64,000 bases of DNA from Atopsyche davidsoni (taxonomy: Eukaryota; Arthropoda; Insecta; Trichoptera; Hydrobiosidae), in assembly GCA_022113835.1 (NCBI GenBank), contig JAILWY010000025.1:3472001-3536000 (forward strand), read 5' to 3'. Both the position numbers and the translations under genes were made by a program. The notes beneath the pieces were generated by a model. That model ran no database searches and was not told the DNA's origin. It saw only the letters and a program-made list of their open reading frames with translations. Position 1 is the first letter of the stretch. Each line of letters begins with the position of its first letter. This document shows positions 36,826 to 48,399 of the stretch, in pieces.

Positions 36826-39800
36826 CTGAGCGCTCCACACACTGCCTCCGACTGTTTATAAATTCTAAAGGACAGATTAAGGCACCTCTAATTGAAACTC
36901 AAGATTGAAGGGACTTTAAATAAATTGAGGGGGTATTTTTCACGAAGATAAAAGAAAGTACTTTTTTAAACTCAGTTTTAGTTTAAAGTTTTATTCGTGG
37001 GTTGAAAAATTTATATATCCTTTGTATATAAACAATTTAACAACATTTTAAAGGTATGTTTACTGAAGTTTCTTGAGTATACCATGATTATTTTTCGATG
37101 TTATTAAATAAAATATACAAAGAAGTAAAGACAATACAATAAAAAAAATGATTTAAGCGTTAGTTAATAATCTTAACACAAAAAAGTAATAAAATTTCAG
37201 GTGAAAAGTGTAAGCAAACTGGAATAAAACTTCAGGGTTACGGTTTTCATGAAAATTTTCAATTAATTTAAATCTATTGCATAAGGTTTTTATAAGCCCG
37301 AATTTTTGAAAATATTTTTCACAGCTCCACGAAGTATGATATAAAGTCAATGCTTTCGTGTTATAAAAACAAAGTAATTTAAATATTATACCTTTCTTTA
37401 TGGAAATGGTTTGACTACATTTTTATATTTTTAAGAATAATAAAAAGATAATGATATAAAGAAAACACTTGACTCTTATATTCTTATTAGAACCAGTACC
37501 GTATTCAGGGAAAAAAAATAAATATTTGACGTCGTTTAAGGCAATTAAAAAATATTAATTAATTTCAATATATTTTTTAAAAATGGTTTTGTACAAGATG
37601 TTGGAATATTAATCGAAAAAAATGCGGCATAATAGCCTTTTTTGTAAAATTATAAATTTCATAGAGAGATTTATTTTTCAAAACAGGATATTTATCAAGT
37701 TAAATGCACTCGAATTCAAATGCAACATTAAACGCATCTCCGACTCTATTTACTTCAAAGAAAACAAATTTGAATTAATTCATTCAGAAAACGGAATGCA
37801 TTACTCTAGTTTTACATATTTAAGAAAAGCTTCTCGGCGTCTCGGTGGATAAATAAAACGCCCGGATCCGACCCTGCGCTCTTAATACAGTCACCAGGGA
37901 TTTTAATACTGCAGTTTACCGTGAAATTTCCTCTTAGGAGTATGGAAGCGGATCATTAAAATGTACTTCGGAATGTTGTCTCCCTCGCACGGCTGTACGG
38001 CGGGCGTGTGCGCCAGAGAGAGACAGGTGATCTGAGCGCGGTTTCTATTAAAACATCCTAATTCGGGAAACCTTCCGGAAATAATGAACTTAGCGGATCT
38101 CTGTGGGATGATTTCATGTTCTTGCCGGGATGAATGCTTTTGTATGCGGCGGATACAAGTAAAAAGGTGTTTTGAAATCCATTTTTTATGTATTTTTCAT
38201 TAGCGAAACATTTCATGCCAAGTGTGCTCATATAAATGTAGGAATCATACTGTTTCTAATTCAGTTTTGTTTGGGCCATTTTTATGGATTTACCGGTAGT
38301 GGGATTAACGACTTCGCATTACCTGATTACTAAAAAACTTTATAAAGCCAAAATAATTAAATAGCGTGTTTAAAAAAATTTTGCTTGATGGAATTTGATA
38401 TCAAATATAGTTACAGTTAATATGAAAATGTATTGTGATAATATTCACTAATTTAACTTTTTGCAAAGCTTTTAGTATTTAGCAAAATTTAAAAATGGTA
38501 TTACAATGTAAGTAATGCTATTTGATAAGTTAATATTTAATTTAAAGTTTTTTGACTTAATCAAGCTAAAATTTTCAAGTAAATTTTCCTAAAGAGTACA
38601 AGTCAAAAGTAAAGTTTAAAGTTTCGGATAGACGAATTTGGTGCATAGAAAATGTCGGAAGATCCAGTTTTAAAGTTCCTTTGTTAGAGTTGAAAGTAGC
38701 TGCTACTTTGGCAAAGAAAAAACGAATATAGTAGAAGTAGTAAAAGGAGTTGAAATTTTTTGCCGAAACGTAAGACATTGAATGTCGTATATTATTAAAT
38801 TTTATACATTTTCTGTAGTTTAATTTACAGCTGTTTTAAAATATATCCATTTTTTGCGTCTATAGGGTGAGTTTTGATTCACTTGAAGTTCAAACATTTA
38901 AATTTTTAAATAATGTGCACAGTGGTTAAATTTTTGCCTGTTCAAATGATTGGGGTAGGTTTGCTACACGAATTAATAATCTTAAGCCCAGTGGAGGGAA
39001 TAAGATCTTCAGATTTAGTACAAAGGGTGCGGGCTGGTGACTAATATTGGACTTCACCAACAAATTGCCCCATATCGCGGTATTATCCAGATTTACTTAA
39101 GCCTTCCCACTCCGGGGAGGTTTTAGCAACTTGAAAATATGGTCCAACCTTCTCGGAAGCCTGATGTCTCAATATCCACCCCTACTATCAGAACCAAAAA
39201 AAACTTAAAAATATTAATTATGCGTTTAAATGTTATTATATACTCCAGCATTTTATATAAACTGTTAATTTTGCTACACTGGCGTTGTTAATATTTAATA
39301 CTTGTGGCAGAAAGTACTTAGTAGAAATATATTTTAATATTTTTTTAATAAACAGTTTAGTGTTATTCCTGCTTGTTTTTATGAAATTTCAGCAAAATAA
39401 GTAGCTTTAAATAATAAAAAGTTTTTTCAACTGAATTTCTCAGTATTTCGAGTCAAAAATATGTTATATATATATTTAATTTCGTAGTCACAAGGCTCTC
39501 GTTTCAGAGTGGGCGCATTCGTAGCTCAGTAGAATACGAAATGGCGGACCATTGTTTTCTGACCCCAGTGCATAGTTTCTCCGAAATTGCATACACTTAA
39601 CAAATAATCGAATTCCAAAGTCTGTTCAACGCAAGATTTATGTTCGACCATTCTACCAAAACAAATTTGCCGTACTAAGCCTGCATGAAAATAACTCGAA
39701 TATTTGGCTGAAGCTATTTTTGAGGCGCAGCCACTCGGAAAATGTTTTAACTTATGTTTTTATTTTAAAAAAATATTACAGTTAAAATAAATAATTCGTT

Positions 39801-41964
39801 TTTCAGCGGTTGGTTGATTTTTAGAAACGGAAGTAGTGCAGAAAATTAAGCGGTGAATTTTTTATTATTATTGTTTCACTTAATTTTAATTTTCCACAGG
39901 TGAAGTGAGAAGTAATAGTTTTAAAACAGAAACAAATCGATCTCTGTGGACCGAATATCCCATATAATCGCATGTTTACACGACCATTCCCATCGCGTTG
40001 TGGTGCCGGAACTGCGTTCGGACTGTGAAATACCGCTTTATTAGTATCATTAAACTTGCGGTTGTATTCTCAAAGGCGCTTTTCAAGGCTAGTACACCAT
40101 TCCCATTAAATTAAACCATTCCAAAGGCGATGGCTCTAATTTCTACCCGAGAAGTTCGTTTGGAATGTTAATCTCGAAGAGACCAAATTGCATGGGGTCC
40201 TTTTGATGGCGGCTTGCGATTTTTTTCAATTTTGAATTTTTTGATGTCTCATAATGGCTGAAAGTGTTTTTTTTTATCAGATTGAATTAAATTTTGTACA
40301 TTAAAATTTTATGCTTGCAATTTTGCTTGATTTGCAAAAATACTGAGCATTTTGTAAATAAAACTATTATTGCTTAAATAATTGTATATTATTTACTAAT
40401 TGAATTTTGAAGTCTCATAGCTACATCGTGTTTTATATTTGAAGACTTCTATATGATTAAGAGTACGTTATTTACAACTGCAAGTATAAAATTTACAACC
40501 CTATAAGTTTTTCCAGAGACAGTATTCACAAACAATGATGATCTTAATTTTCTAAACAGCTGTTGAGAAGTTTTATAAATAAGGCAGTTTTTCGTGGTAC
40601 AATTGACAGAATCTGAGCTAACAAGTCACCCCCTGGTTTTTACTCTTCATGTGATTTAAGAGTGCCGTGCCATGTCTTTCCAGATACCGTGTAAAAGTGG
40701 CGTAATGATACTGTAGAATGTTGCATGTATCGTTAGTTCAGATCGACGGTGTAATCGAGTCGGCAGGCTCGTTCTGTGTTTATTCAGCTTCGTGTCCAAC
40801 AAGAGACTTAACACATCATGGAGGCTCTCCGTTTACTCTACTTCGTGACTTTTGTAATTAATTAGTACTGTGTTTAGAAGAACTGCTCCACGAGTCTTTC
40901 TACTTGTTTTTTTTTACAAACAGAAAGAAAAACGGAAATTGCTCCAAAGGTACAAATTTAAATTTGAAATACAATTTTAAGTCCAAGTACTTTGAAAACA
41001 CCATAAAAGATAGATTGATTAATTTAATTAAAAATCATTTCACTAGGTGTAATAAAAACGCATTCGCTGCACCATTGTCAGAATGTTAACTGGAACACCA
41101 GTCGTTGGCAAATAGCCTTTTTAAGGGAATGTTTGAGAGTTCAAAGACCGTAGTACATAGATGAAAGTCAAATACACAACGGATTTGGCAATAATTATTA
41201 AATTCATATCAATATATTTAGATAGTTATCAAAATTTGTTTACCGTATTTTCATTTCAAATATTTATGTAAATTACAAAAGGGTCGATACGCGTTTTTTG
41301 AGTTTTCAGCCCTGAAACTATGTTAATACAATTAATACATAATTTTAATACAGAAATAATTAAACACTACTCTCTGAATTTAATAAGAAACTAATTGCAT
41401 TGACTGATTTACCTTGAAAATTGATAATTAAAAATGTATTATAATATTCGTATCTTCTTTTACTTTTATTAATTTGTTTAATAGTGTTTTTTATGATTAT
41501 TTTTTATTAAAAAATAAAGTATCAAGACATGAGCAAATACAAACGTGACAATAAACTTTTTGTAATATTTATTATCTTTATAAAAACTGACTGGGTTTAA
41601 AATAGTAAAAACCGTAGATTGTTAACATATATTAGGTATTCAAGTATTGATTATTAATCTGATGTATTGTCAGTGATACTGCACCGATGTACTGTTCAAT
41701 AAATTATAAAAAGCTTAATATTTATGAAAATAAGCTTATTCATGCGATGACATGTTTACATAAAGCTTGAAAATAAATGCACTTGTAATCAGTCTGAGGA
41801 CGTCCTGAAAAAAAATCAGAATAATTTTCAACTCTGATATCTTAACAAAAATTGGCCATGCTTCAAAATTGTGAGATAATACACAACTCCAAAGCATTCG
41901 CAATTATCTTTATTGAATACGGTGTATTTAAGAATGGTTTATCGCTCCCGCGGTCTCGTGTAGA
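36826..41964. other. No gene recognised
   Basis: About 5 kb of mostly A+T-rich sequence. GC-richer patches occur at 37855-38150 and 40620-40860. Frames are short and composition-driven. A tRNA-like segment at 39510-39575 is too weak to call. Confidence 0.4.
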
Positions 41965-42234
41965 ATGGCCTCATGGAGGCTCTCACGGAGCAGTAATTCA
42001 GTTGTAACGGGCGCCCCCGCATGCGAACCTGTTGAGTTTCACTTTCAGCGATCGTATCGAACTGCCTCTGTAACGGATCGTCAGTCTCGCCGGCACAGCC
42101 TTCCTCCATCCGTTACCTGCGCCAGAACCTCCGGCTGCTTCTACTGTGCGAGTACTGTATCTCGCGGGCGTGATGAGGTTTTAAACAAGCCACTGTGGAT
42201 CTGTACTCCTTTTATTACAACTCTTGAAGCTTAA
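41965..42234 (+). CDS. 89-codon ORF in a GC-rich segment, unassigned
   Basis: ATG 41965 opens a frame through a GC-rich segment (41945-42185) that sits directly upstream of a satellite. The frame then runs into the first satellite unit. It is rich in Ser, Arg and Thr and has no domain I recognise. CATGGAGGCTCTC within it also occurs at 40818. The segment end (GCGTGATGAGGTTTT) reappears, altered, on the far side of the satellite at 43369. It is probably repeat-derived and not a protein gene. Confidence 0.12.
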   Translation: MASWRLSRSSNSVVTGAPACEPVEFHFQRSYRTASVTDRQSRRHSLPPSVTCARTSGCFYCASTVSRGRDEVLNKPLWICTPFITTLEA

Positions 42235-43146
42235 AAGCTACAACTCTACCTAGAATTCACTTGCTGTATTTTTTGTGAATTTCACATTGTCTAATACAGC
42301 TCTTACATATGCAACTCTGAGCTATGCTACATGTACTATATAAGCGTTAATGCTTTGCACCTGTACTTCATTTATTAAAACTCTCGAAGCTTAAAAACTG
42401 CAACTGTACCTAGAATTCACTTGCTGTATTTTTTGTGAATTTTACATTATCAAATACAGTTCTTACATATGCAACTCTGAGCTATGCTACACGTACTATA
42501 TAAGCATTAGTGCTTTGCGTCTGTACTCCTTTTATAAGAACTCTTGAAGCTTAAAAGCTACAACTGTACCTAGAATTCGGTTGCTGTATTTTTTGTGAAT
42601 TTCACATTGTCTAATGCAACTCTGAGCTATACTACAAATACTATATAAGCGTTAATGCTTTGCACCTGTACTTCATTTATTAAAACTCTCGAAGCTTAAA
42701 AGCTACAACTCTACCTAGAATTCACTTGCTGTATTTTTTGTGAATTTCACATTGTCTAATACAGCTCTTACATATGCAACTCTGAGCTATGCTACATGTA
42801 CTATATAAGCGTTAATGCTTTGCACCTGTACTTCATTTATTAAAACTCTTAAAGCTTAAAAACTGCAACTGTACCTAGAATTCAGTTGCTGTATTTTTTG
42901 AGAATTCAACACTATCTAATACAGCTCTTACATATGCAACTCTGAGCTATGCTACACGTTCTATATAAGCGTTAGTGCTTTGCATCTGTACTCCTTTTAT
43001 TACAACTCTTGAAGCTTAAAAGCTACAACTGTACCTAGAATTTAGTTGCTGTATTTTTTGAGAATTAAACACTATCAAATACAGCTCTTACATATGCAAC
43101 TCTGAGCTATGCTACACGACTATATAAGCATTAGTGCTTTGTATCT
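42201..43146 (+). repeat. Satellite array, six copies of a 160-bp unit
   Basis: Units begin at 42201, 42361, 42521, 42666, 42826 and 42986. The period is 160 except for unit 3 (145 bp), which lacks ACAGCTCTTACATAT. Two head types alternate irregularly: CTGTACTCCTTTTAT (units 1, 3, 6) and CTGTACTTCATTTATT (units 2, 4, 5). The body of unit 4 is the same as that of unit 1 by eye, and units 5 and 6 share AGAATT-AACACTATC variants, which points to exchange in multi-unit blocks. Every unit ends with CTATATAAGC, a TATA-box-like sequence, about 15 bases before the next head. Confidence 0.95.
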
Positions 43147-45227
43147 ACCTAACAGATGTGATAAGATATTTAATGAATTATTGATGTTTAATGCTATTGA
43201 TCTATTATTATATTAATCATGACTAAATACATCATTATTTAATGAAGCCATTTAACCACGTATTTAATAACTTAGGTTGTATGGAGATCAAAAAAATATA
43301 TTGATATCGAAGAGGTGATATAAATTAGTTGAATTCGCATCCAATGGAGGTTGTTCTTTATATTGTGCGCGTGATGGGGTTTTTAAAAGGAAGCCTTAGT
43401 TTTTTGTAACTGAAAACACACCTTAACTAGTTATATATCGAAAAAATATGCAGTATTGATGTCGTGTTTTGAATATTTCATTTTTAAAGTTTTAGGTATG
43501 AAGATGAGTGTTCAAGGAAACTCTGATATCACTAGATCTGAACATCTGCAAGAATTAATATTTTAAGTCTTACTAATGCATTGCATTATAGAGTATTTGA
43601 TCTGCATACCGATATCATTTTTTACAATAATAGTTGACCAGATGCAGTGTTTATTATAAAAGTTACCAATGATTCTTGTTTGATGATGAAAATATTCTAG
43701 ATACAAGAACTTCAGATAAAACCGAAAATCTAGTACATACATATAATTATTATTTAATAAGACAGAAAGAATGAATAACTTGATAATGGCTTGCGTATAT
43801 TTTGTTAATTAATTAACCAAATGTTTTACTCATAAATAAAAGAAATTTAAAGCATCATAAACGTATAACGTGATCAAGTTAAAAAAACAACTTTTTCAAT
43901 TACCTAAAAATGTAAATATACTTTATTTTTTTTACACACTTGTTAGTTATTACAAAATTAAAAAAAGATCTTCACACTGCTGATCTACGAGGTTTTCCAT
44001 TAGGAATTATCGTTAACCCTTGCAGTTGCTTAACTGCCTGTTTAACTACAAGTTTTTTATGTACAAAGTTAAGGGACTTCCTTTATGGGTCATTCGGTAT
44101 TGGGTCAAAATATAACATAAATGCGATCTTATACTAAAATAAATGCTGAATTATAACAAAACTCGTAACTGTGATATTAAGGTAAAACTTAGCCAGACCT
44201 AGTATAATAAGTTTATATAATTTACTTGTTTTTGCTTAAAACAAGAGAAAAAAAAAACACTCTAAATTATAAGCCGCGTTAAACTGTTTTTGAAAATATA
44301 TTTAGTAATTTTTATAAAATAATACTGAATAGCAAAAAATACTTGCTTACTTCGTTATATGTAAATTAAACTAAAAGTCATTATGTTTAATCTTTGAGTA
44401 ATACATTAACTTGTATTTTATAAATATTTGTATGAAGATTCTACAGAGCAACGTTTGAAGTACGAGTAAGTAGGGAGGTAGTAAAACCACTATCCGCCAT
44501 AAGCTTCTAAGGATGTGTATGAAATTCACATATTCAGTATTTCATCCCAGAGATAAATTCCCACAAAACATTACCACCATGCGGGCGCGGAGGGTGGAGA
44601 AACCACCCTAGTGTGGTGTCAATGCTGTATAACCCATTAAAATTGAGAGCTGCACCATCAACAACATACACACTATGGGTTTCGTGTCACGTGGCATACA
44701 CCCACAAGAACTAAGCTTATAATATCTACTATAATAATAGCTATTGTGTGTGTGTGTATGTTTATTTTTTTGCTTCTCTATAGAATATCTTAAAAGATAC
44801 AACGCTGATTTTTTGCACGTAAGTTTAGTAAGTTTTTCCGCAGTTATGTGCCGAATTTCAAGACAATAGGATAATATTTTCATTCACAAACTAATTAAAT
44901 AAAACTATCAAATATGCTTTATGTACGAATTATATGATTCTGTTGTTCACAGCGAGAATTTCAAATTTAGAATTTTTACAAAAAAACAAAATATGATGCT
45001 TCTAAGAAATTTCCAGTTTATGTCAGCTTGACACAAGTACCAATTTTATTTTTTAGTTGCGTTAGAAATTATTAATCACATCATTAATAACTTAAAATGC
45101 CTCCTAAAAAAATAGCACCGTCTAAGCACAGCAAACGTAATTAAAAAAGAATAGCACAATTGAACGTGATAAAGACTGCATCTAATAAAGTACAGTGCAG
45201 TGAAAGTGATTTGTTGTTTGTGAATGT
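43147..45227. other. No gene recognised
   Basis: A+T-rich. The frame at 43940-44137 and the minus-strand frame at 44608-44883 show no motif, and the latter contains a His-Thr run from a TG microsatellite at about 44745-44757. A GC-richer patch at 44575-44625 is unassigned. Confidence 0.4.
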
Positions 45228-45265
45228 AATCGGATATTGATTGTTGTTGAAATTAATATCCGATT
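45228..45265. repeat. Perfect 11-bp hairpin
   Basis: AATCGGATATT (45228-45238) and AATATCCGATT (45255-45265) are exact reverse complements with a 16-base loop. There is no run of T typical of a terminator and no neighbouring gene. Confidence 0.8.
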
Positions 45266-45812
45266 ATTCAAAATATATGTGTACAAAATGTTCATCTAAT
45301 TGTCAGCCACACATATGTTCAAACACCATTGCATCGTTCATTGTATACGTCATTTTATGACGGGCTACATTTCTAGTTTATATATATAATTTAATTCTTT
45401 GTGTAAGTTTTTTTTTGTTGTGAATTATGAGAATGTGCTCACAACTAAATAAGGTTTAAAAAAAAAGTACGCATCCGACGATTTGGTAGTCTAAATACAC
45501 GAATATAGCGACGTAATCATTTTCAGCAGGTCATAAGCGCCCGTTGCGGTGGCATGCGAATCCGACCCTAATAAGTCATGTAGCCTCCCATACTAATGAG
45601 ATTGACTGATGAGCCGTCCAAAGCGTGCGGTTTGCCCTGGCAAGTGACTTTCTGAGAGCTTGCGGCCGCGCCAGCTACCCACTTGATTATCCCTGTAACT
45701 TATCACGATTTTAAGCCACCCCTGGCTTATTCATAACTTCGAGCCGGGTCCTCAGTGTGCGGTATTTATATTGAACCGTTTTACAATAAAATCATCGCTT
45801 TGTGGATTCTGA

Positions 45813-45828
45813 AATGTGACGTCATCGG
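45813..45828. promoter_or_regulatory. CRE palindrome TGACGTCA
   Basis: A full-length CRE (TGACGTCA, 45817-45824) followed by TCGG. It lies just downstream of a GC-richer patch (45530-45760) that I cannot classify. Site recognition only. Confidence 0.3.
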
Positions 45829-45928
45829 ATTTTAGAAATTGGAAGTTTATATAATTTTTCCATCGTAAGGGAGAAGCGAAGAAAGCAACTCCTTTACATT
45901 TTTAATAACACTTAATATGTCTATACTA

Positions 45929-46440
45929 ATATGATTAGGCACATTAGTTCATACATAGAAGATGATTTAAAGAAACTCTCAGAAAAATATCATCGTGATT
46001 TGTGTGGGATTTGAACCCACATCCCCTGGCTTACATGGTCGGTGTACGAACCACAAATCACGATGATATTTTTCTGAGAGTTTCTTTAAATCATCTTCTA
46101 TATATGAACTAATGTGCCTAATCATATTAGTAAATATAATAAGCCCGTAATGGGTAATAAATACGCATCCGATTGACTTATCCGTAATAGACATAATATG
46201 TCTATGTCTATTTTTTGGATTGAACGTCAATCAGATGCGTATTTATCACCCATTACGGGTATATTATATTATTACTAATATGATTAGGCACATTAGTTCA
46301 TACATAGAAGATGATTTAAAGAAACTCTCGGAAAAATATCATCGGTAATCATGTTAGTAATAATATAATAAACCCGTTATGGGTAATAAATACGCATCTG
46401 ATTAACGTTCAATCCAAAAAATATACATACGTATATGATG
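45929..46440. repeat. Nested palindromes built from tRNA-Thr-like SINE modules
   Basis: First palindrome: 45929-46008 and 46051-46130 are about 80-bp reverse complements (AGGCACATTAGTTCATACAT; GATTTAAAGAAACTCTCAGA). The 42-base loop holds the tRNA-like GGGATTTGAACCCACATCCC and GGCTTACATGGTCGGTG, read on the minus strand. Second palindrome: tails CCCGTAATGGGTAATAAATA (about 46145) and their complement at 46235-46257 flank a TATGTCTATGTCTATT centre. A third partial copy (46266-46345, minus) abuts another forward tail (46355-46420). So at least four pieces of one element alternate in orientation. No protein is encoded. Confidence 0.85.
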
Positions 46441-46569
46441 GTGCGCGTCTTGGCTAAATTAATAGGTTTTAAAAATAATATCCAGATGGGACTAAAATCG
46501 CTTCACTTGTTACTTTGTTCAAAAAGTCCAGTGCTTGCAAATCACTAAATATTGGTTGGCCTGGGCACA

Positions 46570-46748
46570 TTGTTAAAAATTCTCGATTAATGGAAGTGAT
46601 TTGTTAGTACAAGGGTTAGTACACCGGCCATGTAAGCCAGGGAATGTGGGTTCAAATCCCACACAAATCACGATGATATTTTTTTGAGAGTTTCTTTAAT
46701 CATCTTCTATGTATAAACTTATGTGCCTAATCATATTAGTAATAACTC
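46570..46748 (+). repeat. tRNA-Thr-like SINE, best forward copy
   Basis: It reads GTTAAAAATTCTCGATTAAT, then TTAGTACACCGGCCATGTAA, GCCAGGGAATGTGGG, TTCAAATCCCACACAAATC and the body CACGATGATATTTTTTTGAG through CCTAATCATATTAGTAAT. A seven-base loop CATGTAA between CGG and GCC would present TGT, a threonine anticodon. GTGGGTTCAAATCCCAC forms a full T arm with a perfect B box. Upstream at 46450-46510, TTGGCTAAATTAATAGG with AATATCCAGATGGG recurs at 48682-48730, so the repeated unit extends beyond the SINE. Confidence 0.75.
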
Positions 46749-46860
46749 AATATGTTGTAATATGCCAGAAATATCTTTGTTATGTTGGCGTAGACAGAAA
46801 ATTACTACTGAAAGTTGTATGACGATAACAGTCGCCGCTTTTAACGTAATTGTCTTTAAA

Positions 46861-46895
46861 GAAACAATCCAAACATTCGCACGTTGGATTGTTTC
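46861..46895. repeat. Perfect 12-bp hairpin
   Basis: GAAACAATCCAA (46861-46872) and TTGGATTGTTTC (46884-46895) are exact complements around an 11-base loop. Isolated, with no known family. Confidence 0.85.
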
Positions 46896-47759
46896 CTAGT
46901 TTATTTTGTATTACTCAATTATAAACAATGACATAAAATATATCTACTTGTGAGGTATTTGGAAATAAAAAAAAAGTCTTTTTAGTTTATTTTGCAGTGC
47001 TTCATTTACAAAAAAGAAAAAAAAATACAGACAAGTTATTATTAGATATTATTTTAATATATTTTGCGAATTTCAATGTCAATAAAATTATCATTTATTT
47101 TACAATTTTATTTAATTTGCATTGTATATAATTTGTTATGTATTGTTATTTTGTACACAAAATGAGGGTTGAATTGTATTTATAAACGATATTCCATGCA
47201 ATCGACACTGTAAGATTCTCCATGGATGCTGACAAATTGAATAGGGTTACGGTAAATAAGGTTTGCTTTATCTTAACCCCTGAATGAGGTATCAAAAAAT
47301 TTTACCTCAGGCAAATCTTTTGGCCGCTTCAAACATTAAGCATTTCCAGTTTATATTATCTCGTTTTATACCGGTGCACAGTGGGCGAATTCACAAAGAT
47401 ATGACCCATAGCTTTTTTTATTATTAAATATGCTTGTAAGTTTATGAATTTATTTAAATTAATACACTTCTATTGACGACTTACAACATTTTTTTAATTA
47501 AGGTAATTTTTTGATTCAATATATATTTATATAAATAAATAAACTGATTAATTTTATCTGTTTTGAAAATCAATATATATAAAACAATTTTTTTATCAAT
47601 CGTGTTTATCGGCTTGTTTATAGTAAGTAGTCAAGATATCTTAAAAATGTATATATTTGCTTTGCTATTAAATAAACTAATAGATCTAGAAAATATTTTT
47701 GTATTAAATGGCTTATACTTGTTAAGTTATGTGACTTTTAATTTATTTGAAACATAAGT

Positions 47760-48084
47760 ATTTAATTTAAAAAAAACATTTTGATTTTCCACGTTATTCT
47801 TACCACTGTACTGAGGAGGGGGGGGAGGGGGGGGGGGAAGGGGGAGTGAAATTCTTCGAACGGATCAATAAAACTATGTGTTTTAATTATTTTTAATTAA
47901 TTTGAAACCAAAGAAATAAGTTAAAATTAAAAAATGTGCTGTTTTCACTTCCAGACCTCACTGTGCCGTGGGGAAAAGGGGGCGAGAAGGATGAGGCGCC
48001 CCGGATAGACCGAAAAAGCTGAATGAAATCATTTATCTAATTTTTAGATTAAGTTAAAATAAAAATAAAAAATGCCGTTTTTCT
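47760..48084. other. Intergenic, includes a G-rich tract
   Basis: A nearly pure purine G-run at 47818-47846 (G tracts of 8, 12 and 5 separated by A) could form a G-quadruplex. The rest is A+T-rich apart from a GC-rich patch at 47960-48010. No gene. Confidence 0.6.
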
Positions 48085-48350
48085 TTACAATTCCCCCCAC
48101 GGTGGGGCGCCGCGTAATCTGTCCCGCTCAACCCCGCGGCGTCGAGACAATCTGCTCTTCATTAAATATTTGCCGTCGGCGGGCGGCTTGACCCGCGCCG
48201 GCCTCGCACCCCGCACCCTCGCACCCTCGCACCCTCGCACCCCCGGACTCTGGCACCCCCCACCCCCGCACACTCACACCCCCACACCCCCGCCCCGTGA
48301 CGTCACACGCGACTTCCCAGTCGGCCTAAAACACCCGCGCGCCCGCCTTC
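48085..48350 (+). promoter_or_regulatory. CpG island with GCACCCTC minisatellite and CRE
   Basis: A GC-rich block with many CpGs. The segment 48205-48295 is a short tandem array of GCACCCTC-like 7-8-mers turning into CACACCCCC units. Immediately after it lies the full CRE palindrome TGACGTCA (48298-48305), then ACGCGAC and CCCGCGCGCCCGCC. Its layout (minisatellite next to a CRE) resembles the island at 60.1-60.4 kb. The frames across it are simple Pro/His or Gly/Arg repeats. No transcript can be defined from sequence alone. Confidence 0.4.
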
Positions 48351-48399
48351 CAAAATTTCAGTCATTTTCTCAATTGAAACAAACGCATTGATTGATAAT

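Noticed and set aside
39505..39575. tRNA-like GTAGCTCAGTAG segment
   Set aside because: An A-box-like stretch only. No acceptable B box at tRNA spacing.
42201..43146. Regularly spaced repeats considered as a CRISPR array
   Set aside because: Units are 160 bp of continuous repeat with no unique spacers, in a eukaryotic context with no cas genes.
44608..44883. 91-codon minus-strand frame
   Set aside because: Contains a His-Thr run from a TG microsatellite and no motif. Composition is that of non-coding DNA.
45600..45640. CTGATGA exactly matching the hammerhead core
   Set aside because: No stem II followed by GAAA is found downstream, so the other conserved half is missing.
48085..48391. Frames with Pro/His/Thr or Gly/Arg repeats
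   Set aside because: Translation of the GCACCCTC minisatellite, not protein genes.
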